64,000 nucleotides of DNA from Maribacter sedimenticola (GTDB taxonomy: Bacteria > Bacteroidota > Bacteroidia > Flavobacteriales > Flavobacteriaceae). Position numbers and translations under genes: made by a program. This document shows positions 34,530-41,703 of this stretch, in pieces. Below the pieces are notes generated by a model. It ran no database searches, was not told the origin of the DNA, and saw only the letters and a program-made list of their open reading frames with translations. The stretch lies in the NCBI RefSeq assembly GCF_900188415.1, contig NZ_FZNV01000001.1, positions 585,501-649,500 on the forward strand, in the 5' to 3' direction. The first letter of the stretch is position 1. Every line of letters begins with the position of its first letter.

Positions 34530-34600
34530 TATCTTTGTAAAGTAGTATTATGCAAAAAGCCTCCATAGGTTGATCTATATATTTTCATCGACCTATTTTT
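34530..34600 (+). ncRNA. Possible tiny RNA unit: promoter-like element and hairpin
   Basis: TATCTTTG (34530-34537) matches the -7 consensus on the plus strand. About 30 nt on, ATAGGTTGAT (34565-34574) pairs with ATCGACCTAT (34587-34596) with one U-G wobble, followed by TTTT. The transcript would be only about 55 nt. The hairpin pairs better as plus-strand RNA than as minus, so it is not simply the kdtA terminator. Speculative. Confidence 0.25.
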
Positions 34601-34605
34601 AAAGA

Positions 34606-35868
34606 TTATCCTTCCGTTTTAAACACATTATTTGGAAGTAAGGTATGTATTGTTGCCATAATTTTATCGGTAGCTCCGCTTTCCTGATAAATGAATTTTT
34701 TATTAATGGATCCGGTATTCTTGCGTAAGTCAATATCTTCAAAAAAACGGTCTACGTTGAATTTAAAATCTTTAAAAGTGTGTACGGGGAGAACTCCTTT
34801 AGCCGCAACTAAATTTTCAGCTTCAATAAATCCTTTATAATGAGGACCAATGAGGACCGGTATGCCAAAAACCGCGGGTTCCAATGTATTGTGTAATCCT
34901 GTGGCGAAGCCTCCGCCCACATATGCAATGTCCGCATAACTGTATATTTTGGTAAGTAATCCTATGGTATCTATAATAAGGACATCATAGTCTTGTATTT
35001 GCGTGTCTTTAAGTTCTGAATAACAAATTGTAGGTTTCAGTATGGCCTTTTTAATTGAATCTATATGGGAGGCTTTAACGGTATGTGGGGCAATAATGAA
35101 TTTTATGGGCAATTGACTTTGGTTGATATAGGCGGTGACGAGTTCTTCATCTTCTGGCCACGTACTGCCACCTACGAAACAAAATTTGCCCTTTGTAAAG
35201 ATATCCATGAAAGTCAAATTATTGTTGCGTTTTAGTATTTCCATAACCCTGTCAAATCTTGTGTCTCCAGTTATACTGACATTGCTAAGGCCAATTGAAT
35301 TCAATAAGGTTTTTGAATCTGTGTTCTGAACAAAGAAATGCGTAAAATTTGCAAGTGCTTTTCGCATAAACGACCCGTACTTTTTAAAATAGATCTGCTC
35401 TTTTTTAAACAGTGCGGAAACTAAAATGGTAGGTATTTTCTGTTTGTTCAACATCCTTAGATAATTGGGCCAAATTTCATATTTGATAAAAATGGCCAAC
35501 TCCGGATTCACCGCTTTAATAAATTCTGATGCGTTATGTTTGGTGTCTAATGGTAAGTAACAAATGACGTCAGCAACGTTACTGTTTTTCTTTATTTCAT
35601 AACCAGAAGGGGAGAAAAAACTAAGAACCAATTTATGTAAAGGAAAATCCTTTTTTAATTGTTCCATGATTGGTAACCCTTGTTCAAATTCTCCCAATGA
35701 TGCCGCATGTATCCAAATAGTACGATCGTTCTTGGCGATGTTATTTCTTAGTAGCGCCATACTTTTTTTACGACCGTTTATAAAAAGAGCAAGTTTGGCA
35801 CTAAAGGGTGCTGCCAGTGTCAATAGACCGGTAGCGATAATGCCGATAAGATTGTAGAGAAAGGACAA
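34606..35868 (-). CDS. waaA: 3-deoxy-D-manno-octulosonic acid (KDO) transferase
   Basis: 420 aa. An N-terminal membrane anchor (about 1-26) and glycosyltransferase-N domain with IWIHAASLGEFEQGLP (conserved Glu of KdtA/WaaA), then a GT-B C-terminal half with FVGGSTWPEDEE, IIAPHTVK and YVGGGFATGLHNTLEPAVFGIPVLIGP. It transfers KDO from CMP-KDO to lipid A precursor at the inner membrane face, an essential step of the LPS core. The start is a TTG at 35868: no ATG precedes the conserved N-terminus, and an in-frame TAG lies a few codons upstream. Divergent from the sugar aminotransferase. Confidence 0.94.
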   Translation of the reverse strand: MSFLYNLIGIIATGLLTLAAPFSAKLALFINGRKKSMALLRNNIAKNDRTIWIHAASLGEFEQGLPIMEQLKKDFPLHKLVLSFFSPSGYEIKKNSNVADVICYLPLDTKHNASEFIKAVNPELAIFIKYEIWPNYLRMLNKQKIPTILVSALFKKEQIYFKKYGSFMRKALANFTHFFVQNTDSKTLLNSIGLSNVSITGDTRFDRVMEILKRNNNLTFMDIFTKGKFCFVGGSTWPEDEELVTAYINQSQLPIKFIIAPHTVKASHIDSIKKAILKPTICYSELKDTQIQDYDVLIIDTIGLLTKIYSYADIAYVGGGFATGLHNTLEPAVFGIPVLIGPHYKGFIEAENLVAAKGVLPVHTFKDFKFNVDRFFEDIDLRKNTGSINKKFIYQESGATDKIMATIHTLLPNNVFKTEG

Positions 35869-35926
35869 ACTGTTACTTTTGCGCTAAATTACGTTTCTTT
35901 CGATAAAATTAGTGTCGGCCGTTTCG

Positions 35927-35934
35927 TATTTTTG
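35927..35934 (+). promoter_or_regulatory. -7 element of the aminotransferase gene
   Basis: TATTTTTG, a full TAnnTTTG match, 24 bp before the ATG at 35959. The -33 position is poorly conserved. Confidence 0.4.
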
Positions 35935-35958
35935 TAAGACTTCACGTAATTCCATAGA

Positions 35959-37113
35959 ATGAAAAAGATACAAATGGTAGACCTTAACGGGCAATACCAA
36001 GAAATTAAGGAGCAAGTAAATACAGCCATTACTGAAATTTTGGAAACCTCTGCATTTATTAACGGCCCAGAAGTTCATGCGTTTCAAAAAGAACTTGAAG
36101 ACTATTTAAATGTAAAACATGTCATTCCATGTGCCAATGGTACGGATGCTCTTCAGATTGCTATGATGGGTCTGGGATTAAAGCCCGGTGACGAGGTCAT
36201 TACCGCAGATTTTACATTTGCCGCCACTGTAGAGGTCATTGCACTTTTGCAGTTAACGCCTGTTTTGGTTGATGTTTATCCAGATACTTTTAATATTAAT
36301 GTTGAGGCTATTGAGAAGGCCATAACTCCTAAAACAAAGGCAATTGTACCTGTTCATTTATTTGGTCAATGTGCCAATATGGATGCTATAATGGCTTTAG
36401 CCAAAAAACATAATTTATATGTAATTGAAGATAATGCACAAGCAATAGGGGCAAAGTACTATGCCAGTGACGGCACTAAATATATGGCTGGTGGCATAGG
36501 GCACGTAGGCGCCACCTCTTTTTTTCCTTCCAAAAACTTGGGTTGTTACGGGGATGGAGGTGCTATTTTCACTAATGATGATGATTTGGCACACATAATT
36601 AGGGGTGTTGTAAATCATGGTATGTATGAAAGATATCATCATGATGTGGTAGGGGTCAATTCTAGGTTAGATGCTATCCAAGCTGCTGTATTACGTGCAA
36701 AATTACCCAGGTTAAATGGTTATTGCGAATCAAGAAGAAATGCGGCACGTGCCTATTCAAAGGCATTTGAAGGTCAAAAACATATTATTACGCCAAAAAC
36801 GGTTACCCATTGTGACGGTATTTGTGACGTCTGTGAATGTCATGTATTCCATCAATATACCTTACGTATTACGAATGGTAAGCGAGATGACCTGGTTCAA
36901 TATTTAAACAAGAACAATATACCTTGTGGGGTCTATTACCCTATTCCCCTACACAGACAAAAGGCTTATGCAGATGAGCGCTATAAGGAAGAGGATTTTC
37001 CGGTAACCAATCAATTGGTAACGGAAGTCATTTCCTTACCAATGCACACAGAATTGGATAGCGAGCAGATTAACCATATTACGGATATGGTTATCGGGTT
37101 TATTAATGAATAG
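35959..37113 (+). CDS. DegT/DnrJ/EryC1/StrS family sugar aminotransferase
   Basis: 384 aa PLP enzyme. The Schiff-base lysine is Lys192 in SFFPSKNLGCYGDGG; PCANGTDALQIAM and VIEDNAQAIGA (Asp for the pyridine nitrogen) are present. Members aminate nucleotide-linked keto-sugars for surface polysaccharide, and the neighbours (KDO transferase, GalE) fit envelope sugar synthesis. Near the C-terminal part it has a Cys cluster (Cys284, 288, 291, 293 in CDGICDVCECH), unusual for the fold. GalE follows by 43 bp on the same strand. Confidence 0.93.
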   Translation: MKKIQMVDLNGQYQEIKEQVNTAITEILETSAFINGPEVHAFQKELEDYLNVKHVIPCANGTDALQIAMMGLGLKPGDEVITADFTFAATVEVIALLQLTPVLVDVYPDTFNINVEAIEKAITPKTKAIVPVHLFGQCANMDAIMALAKKHNLYVIEDNAQAIGAKYYASDGTKYMAGGIGHVGATSFFPSKNLGCYGDGGAIFTNDDDLAHIIRGVVNHGMYERYHHDVVGVNSRLDAIQAAVLRAKLPRLNGYCESRRNAARAYSKAFEGQKHIITPKTVTHCDGICDVCECHVFHQYTLRITNGKRDDLVQYLNKNNIPCGVYYPIPLHRQKAYADERYKEEDFPVTNQLVTEVISLPMHTELDSEQINHITDMVIGFINE

Positions 37114-37156
37114 CAATCAGGTTTCTTACTTTTGAACAACGCAGAAATAGAATTAA

Positions 37157-38173
37157 ATGAAAATATTAGTTACAGGTGGATTAGGTTTTATTGGTTCTCA
37201 TACCGTTGTTGAGCTTCAGGAAAAAGGGTTTGAGGTGGTCATTATCGATGATTGCTCCAACTCTGATGAACAAGTTTTAAACGGCATTACGGCCATTACA
37301 GGTAAGAGGCCGGAATTTGAAAAGATTGACCTAAAGGAGAAGGATAAAGTAGAGGATTTCTTTAAAAGACATCAAGATGTAGCAGGTGTTATACATTTTG
37401 CGGCGTCCAAAGCGGTTGGTGAAAGTGTTGAAAAACCGCTATTATATTATGAGAACAACATAGGTACGTTGGTCTATATTTTAAAGGAACTGTGCAAGAA
37501 GAACAAGGCTAGCTTTATCTTTAGTTCATCCTGCACGGTTTATGGACAGGCCGATAAAATGCCAATTACGGAAGACGCACCGGTAAAGGTGGCAGAATCC
37601 CCATACGGCAATACCAAGCAAATGGGCGAGGAAATTATAGCGGACACCTGTAAGGTAACTCCTGGACTAAATGCTATTGCCCTAAGATATTTTAATCCTA
37701 TGGGTGCACACCCTAGTGCTGAAATTGGAGAATTGCCAAAAGGTGTTCCACAAAATTTGGTACCCTTTATCACGCAAACGGGTATTGGACTAAGGGACCA
37801 ACTCGCTGTTTTTGGTGATGATTACCCTACTGAGGACGGTACATGTATAAGAGATTATATTTATGTGGTCGACCTGGCAAAAGCGCATGTGGTAGCCTTG
37901 GAGCGTTTATTGGATGGAAAAAATGCTGATAATTACGAAGTGTTCAACGTGGGCACGGGTACAGGAAGTTCTGTCTTAGAGGCTATACAAAGTTTTGAGC
38001 GTGTATCCGGAAAAAAATTAAATTATAAAGTAGTTGATAGGCGTCCTGGCGATATTACCACTGCATATGCGGATACTACAAAGGCAAATGAGATTTTAGG
38101 TTGGAAATCTGAATATACGTTGGATGAGGCCATGAAATCCGCATGGGTGTGGGAACAGAAGATAAGAGACTGA
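37157..38173 (+). CDS. galE: UDP-glucose 4-epimerase
   Basis: 338 aa, typical GalE length. The NAD-binding motif GGLGFIGSHT is at 7-16; the catalytic set is SSSCTVYG (Ser/Thr) and the YGNTK motif (Tyr, Lys). The hallmark NPMGAHPS and RDYIYVVDLAKAH are present. It interconverts UDP-glucose and UDP-galactose in the cytoplasm, for envelope glycans or galactose use. A long perfect palindrome ends the transcript. Confidence 0.95.
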   Translation: MKILVTGGLGFIGSHTVVELQEKGFEVVIIDDCSNSDEQVLNGITAITGKRPEFEKIDLKEKDKVEDFFKRHQDVAGVIHFAASKAVGESVEKPLLYYENNIGTLVYILKELCKKNKASFIFSSSCTVYGQADKMPITEDAPVKVAESPYGNTKQMGEEIIADTCKVTPGLNAIALRYFNPMGAHPSAEIGELPKGVPQNLVPFITQTGIGLRDQLAVFGDDYPTEDGTCIRDYIYVVDLAKAHVVALERLLDGKNADNYEVFNVGTGTGSSVLEAIQSFERVSGKKLNYKVVDRRPGDITTAYADTTKANEILGWKSEYTLDEAMKSAWVWEQKIRD

Positions 38174-38194
38174 ATTTAATGGATTTTGCACTAA

Positions 38195-38230
38195 AAATAA
38201 GGGGAAATATAGCTATATTTCCCCTTATTT
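38195..38230 (+). terminator. Perfect 36-bp palindromic terminator after galE
   Basis: Arms AAATAAGGGGAAATATAG (38195-38212) and its exact complement (38213-38230), an 18-bp stem with a GGGG/CCCC core and a T-rich 3' side. It lies between galE and the amidohydrolase gene. Confidence 0.7.
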
Positions 38231-38249
38231 AATTTATATCTCGCTGCAT

Positions 38250-39521
38250 ATGAAAACTATTTTTACATTTTTATCATTATTGACATTTGCATTGGTCAAT
38301 GCCCAGGATACCTATTTACAATGTGGAAAAATCGTGGATATTGAATCTGGCAAGGTACTTTCGGAAAAGACAATCATTGTATCGGGAAACAAAATTAAGG
38401 GAATAGAAAATGGATTTGTTACGGGGTCATCCTCAGATGAACTTATTGACTTAAAGGATAAAACCATATTACCAGGTTTTATTGATATGCATGTACATAT
38501 TGAGAGCGAGTCCAGCCCTTCGCGCTATTTGGAAAGATTTACCAAGAACGAGGCAGATGTTGCTTTTCAATCTACTGTCTATGCAAAAAGAACTTTAATG
38601 GCCGGATTTACTACCGTTAGGGATTTAGGTGGGTCAGGGGTAAATATCTCATTAAGGGATGCCATAAATAAAGGAATAGTCGTAGGACCAAGAATATTTA
38701 CTGCAGGCAAGTCCTTGGCAACTACAGGGGGACATGCAGATCCTACCAATGGTACGCGTAAGGATTTAATGGGTGATCCAGGGCCAAACGAGGGGGTCGT
38801 TAATTCTCCCGAGGATGGAAGGAAAGCGGTTAGACAGCGCTATAAGGATGGTGCGGATGTTATTAAAATTACTGCAACTGGCGGAGTATTAAGTGTGGCA
38901 AAAAATGGACAGAATCCGCAATTTACCCTTGAGGAAATTAAGGCGATTACAGAAACTGCAAAGGACTATGGTATGCTTACCGCTGCTCACGCCCATGGAG
39001 ATGAAGGTATGCAAAGGGCAATAAAAGGAGGTATAAAAACCATTGAGCACGGCACCTTAATGTCTGAGGAGACCATGGGCTTAATGGTGGAATATGATGC
39101 ATATATGGTACCAACATTATCCGCTGGAAAGGAGGCTGCTAGATTGGCTGAAATTCCAAACTATCTACCGCCCGTAGTAGCTAAGAAAGCTTTGGAAATA
39201 GGTCCTAAATTAGAAGCGACATTTGCCAAAGCTTATAAGAAGGGTGTTAATATTGCTTTTGGTACGGATTCCGGGGTGTCGCCACATGGAGAAAACGCAA
39301 AGGAATTTATATATATGGTCAAAGCAGGTATGCCAATTATAGAATCGTTAAGGTCTGCAACCATCACCAACGCCAAACTGTTAGGAGAAAGTAAATTAGG
39401 TTTGATAAAGGAAGGTTTTATTGCGGATATTATAGCGGTCAATGCTAATCCAATAGAAAATGTGGAAACCTTGACCAATGTAATCTTTGTTATGAAGGAG
39501 GGTGTAATCTATAAACAATAG
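38250..39521 (+). CDS. Exported amidohydrolase (imidazolonepropionase/Xaa-Pro dipeptidase-like)
   Basis: 423 aa with a signal peptide (1-18, ending VNAQ), so periplasmic. The binuclear metal set of the amidohydrolase superfamily is complete: DMHVHIE (HxH), DVIKITATGG (carbamylated Lys), AHAHGDEG, IEHGTL and FGTDSGVSPHG (Asp). Members of this exported group cleave Xaa-Pro or other C-N bonds in peptides, but the substrate is not readable. A 24-bp gap and a weak hairpin separate it from the next small gene. Confidence 0.9.
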   Translation: MKTIFTFLSLLTFALVNAQDTYLQCGKIVDIESGKVLSEKTIIVSGNKIKGIENGFVTGSSSDELIDLKDKTILPGFIDMHVHIESESSPSRYLERFTKNEADVAFQSTVYAKRTLMAGFTTVRDLGGSGVNISLRDAINKGIVVGPRIFTAGKSLATTGGHADPTNGTRKDLMGDPGPNEGVVNSPEDGRKAVRQRYKDGADVIKITATGGVLSVAKNGQNPQFTLEEIKAITETAKDYGMLTAAHAHGDEGMQRAIKGGIKTIEHGTLMSEETMGLMVEYDAYMVPTLSAGKEAARLAEIPNYLPPVVAKKALEIGPKLEATFAKAYKKGVNIAFGTDSGVSPHGENAKEFIYMVKAGMPIIESLRSATITNAKLLGESKLGLIKEGFIADIIAVNANPIENVETLTNVIFVMKEGVIYKQ

Positions 39522-39544
39522 CCGCCAAGCTATAGATTGTTTTT
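39506..39544 (+). terminator. Weak hairpin at the amidohydrolase stop
   Basis: AATCTATA (39506-39513) pairs with TATAGATT (39531-39538), then GTTTTT. It straddles the stop codon and ends 2 bp before the ATG of the next gene; it may be a terminator or may tune expression of that gene. Confidence 0.35.
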
Positions 39545-39545
39545 A

Positions 39546-39899
39546 ATGAGAATTAATGTAAATAATAGCACAGAATTATTGCAATTGACCAAAGAGCAAA
39601 AATTGCTAGGGCAATTACAAAAACAAATTAAAAAGGATTTTATCTCGGCCAATGTACCTTTACAAATTCCAACTGATGTTGAATTAAAGGCGTATGTTTC
39701 CATTATAATGGAAAAAGTATACGTTTTGCTAATGGAACGTTTTCCAGATTATCTTAATTTGTTGTATGTCATAGACGTTCCGGAACGCGATTTTAAGCAT
39801 ATAAAAATTACAGATACGGTTGAAGTTGCCGCCCAAGTCACCTTTTTGATTCTAAAACGGGAATACCAAAAGGTTTGGTATAAGAATACTTATCAATAG
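39546..39899 (+). CDS. Conserved-looking small protein of unknown function
   Basis: 117 aa from the ATG at 39546 (a TTG three codons upstream is also in frame). It is cytoplasmic, rich in Lys, Leu and Gln, and predicted mostly helical: LTKEQKLLGQLQKQIKKDF, then EKVYVLLMERFPDYLNLLYVIDVPER and a VAAQVTFLILKREYQKVWY end. I recognise no domain. It is co-directional with the amidohydrolase and converges on the DUF5009-type gene. Confidence 0.65.
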   Translation: MRINVNNSTELLQLTKEQKLLGQLQKQIKKDFISANVPLQIPTDVELKAYVSIIMEKVYVLLMERFPDYLNLLYVIDVPERDFKHIKITDTVEVAAQVTFLILKREYQKVWYKNTYQ

Positions 39900-39930
39900 A
39901 TTATACCTTAATATATAGTATTTAAGCTTC

Positions 39931-41034
39931 CTAAACTTTAATGTAAATTCCTTTTTTGTCCATTATATATCCTACCAACCAGCAGGTCAACATAATCCAT
40001 AAAGCAAATAATAACGAGCCAAAATAATTGCCGGCAATTGAGATAAAGATATTATCGGCTATCCAATTATAGGCCGTAGTACCAGTAGTTTTTATTTCTG
40101 CCAAAGAAATTATAAAGAGTTCGGACAAAAGATAGATGAACAGCGTATTTCTTCCAAACACTTCAAAAAAGTAGGTCCATTTTCCCGGTTTTGACATATC
40201 CAATAAATACATTAGGATAGCGATAATGACAAGGTCTATACCACATGTTAGCAATACAAAGGAGCTTGACCAAAGTTTTTTGTTGAATGGCATTATTTGG
40301 TGCCAAGCAAATCCTGCTACGATCAACAGTGCCGCTATCATAAGAAGTTTGGCTACCGTTTCAAAATGCTGTCCTTTATTTTGAATGAATTTCCCTGTTA
40401 GGTATCCTGCAATAACGTTTACAACGGCAGGCAAGGTGCTTAACAATCCTTCAGGGTCAAAAGCCACCCCTCCGTTGCCGTGATACATATGGCTAGGGCC
40501 AATAAGCAATTTGTCCAGTTTTAATACGGCATTGCCCGTCAATGTCAAATCGCCAAATACCACCAGTATTACATTATATATTATGAGCGAGGCGATGCTG
40601 AAGATAACTACCGTTCTTGTCTTGAAATAATGTATTAGCACGGCAGCAATTAAATAACATAAAGCAATACGTTGTAACACTCCAAAAATTCTGGTTTCGG
40701 ATATTGGTTTTAAATGTCCGTCTTCAAAAAAAGGAAACCAATACATTAGAAAGCCTAAAAGAAATATAATAGCAAAGCGTTTAAAAATTTTCTTTAGAAA
40801 TGCCGCATTTCCCAAGGTTTGGTATTTTTTCATGCTAAAGCTCATAGCATTTCCCACAACGAATAAAAAGGTTGGAAAAACCAGGTCGGTAAGGGTAAAT
40901 CCGTTCCATACGGCATGTTTTAAAATCCCAAAACTGGTATCCCCATTTCCGGGGGAGTTTACTATGATCATTAGGGCTACATCCATACCCCTAAATACGT
41001 CTAGGGAAAGATACCTGTTTTTTAATGTGTTCAT
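39931..41034 (-). CDS. DUF5009/HGSNAT-like membrane acyltransferase
   Basis: 367 aa from the ATG at 41034; the frame is open further upstream but only from a TTG inside the next gene. About ten membrane helices. The start MNTLKNRYLSLDVFRGMDVALMI and NGFTLTDLVFPTFLFVVGNAMSF are the recognisable signature of the heparan-alpha-glucosaminide N-acetyltransferase/NagX-like group, with the conserved histidine near GILKHAVWNG. The family moves acetyl groups across the membrane to amino sugars. A role in envelope or GlcNAc metabolism is likely but not specified by context. Confidence 0.82.
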   Translation of the reverse strand: MNTLKNRYLSLDVFRGMDVALMIIVNSPGNGDTSFGILKHAVWNGFTLTDLVFPTFLFVVGNAMSFSMKKYQTLGNAAFLKKIFKRFAIIFLLGFLMYWFPFFEDGHLKPISETRIFGVLQRIALCYLIAAVLIHYFKTRTVVIFSIASLIIYNVILVVFGDLTLTGNAVLKLDKLLIGPSHMYHGNGGVAFDPEGLLSTLPAVVNVIAGYLTGKFIQNKGQHFETVAKLLMIAALLIVAGFAWHQIMPFNKKLWSSSFVLLTCGIDLVIIAILMYLLDMSKPGKWTYFFEVFGRNTLFIYLLSELFIISLAEIKTTGTTAYNWIADNIFISIAGNYFGSLLFALWIMLTCWLVGYIMDKKGIYIKV

Positions 41035-41071
41035 TTTGGTTGGTTTGGTTGGTGTTGAAAGGTAAATAAAA

Positions 41072-41587
41072 TTAAAAGTATACTCGAACAAATGGCATCA
41101 ATGCGTTTGCATATATACTTTTTTGTTCGTTGAACAAAAGGTCATAACGTAGGCCAACAGTAATATTACGTGTACTGTAACCGGCGCCTATGAAAAATGC
41201 GGGAAGCCAATAATTATCGGATATACTGTTTGTAGAAGTGGCAATGGTACGGTTTATGCGCAATTGTTCGTATTCTGTGGACAATTGTAATTGAGGAATT
41301 GGGTTGTAAAGAGATAGCACGCTACCCCCATAAGCCAAGAACTTGTTGTCGTTGAATTTGGAATAGTTGAAATTTAAACTTGTACCAGCGGCCAATTGGT
41401 CGGTAAACTGGTAAATTGCACTTGGGGAAATTGATCCATTAAAGCCATTGTTAGTGAAACCTAGTCCTATTCCGCCTCCAAACCTTACATGGTTCCAAAA
41501 ATCGGAGTTTTTAACGGAATTTTGACTGTTACAAAAATTGTAAAAAAGAAGAATTATTCCCGTAAACATTAATTTTGACACCCTCAT
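41072..41587 (-). CDS. Outer-membrane beta-barrel protein next to sucA
   Basis: 171 aa with a signal peptide (1-21, ending CNSQ). The rest alternates aromatic and polar residues as in an 8-stranded barrel (VRFGGGIGLGFTN, SISPSAIYQFTDQ, YWLPAFFIGAGYSTRN, ITVGLRYDLLF) and ends in aromatic VRVYF, a typical outer-membrane C-terminus. Homologues next to sucA in Flavobacteria have, as I recall, been labelled alpha-ketoglutarate decarboxylase; nothing in this sequence supports enzyme activity. It is divergent from sucA with a 116-bp gap. Confidence 0.82.
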   Translation of the reverse strand: MRVSKLMFTGIILLFYNFCNSQNSVKNSDFWNHVRFGGGIGLGFTNNGFNGSISPSAIYQFTDQLAAGTSLNFNYSKFNDNKFLAYGGSVLSLYNPIPQLQLSTEYEQLRINRTIATSTNSISDNYWLPAFFIGAGYSTRNITVGLRYDLLFNEQKSIYANALMPFVRVYF

Positions 41588-41661
41588 TAACAGATTTTGT
41601 TTTAAAGTTCAACTTTTTTCAATAATACATAACATTCTTCCGTTAGATATCGTAAATGTTG

Positions 41662-41669
41662 TATTTTTG
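41662..41669 (+). promoter_or_regulatory. -7 element of the sucAB operon
   Basis: TATTTTTG, a full TAnnTTTG match, 34 bp before the sucA ATG. The -33 is a TTA about 16 bp upstream. Confidence 0.45.
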
Positions 41670-41703
41670 TTCAAATTTATTCTAAATATACAGAAAGTAA
41701 TTC

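Noticed and set aside
34549-34572. 7-codon ORF within the tiny RNA candidate
   Set aside because: Too short to support; no sign of translation.
41035-41091. N-terminal extension of the DUF5009-type acyltransferase
   Set aside because: Begins at a TTG within the neighbouring barrel gene; the conserved family start is the internal MNTLKNRYLSLDVFRG.
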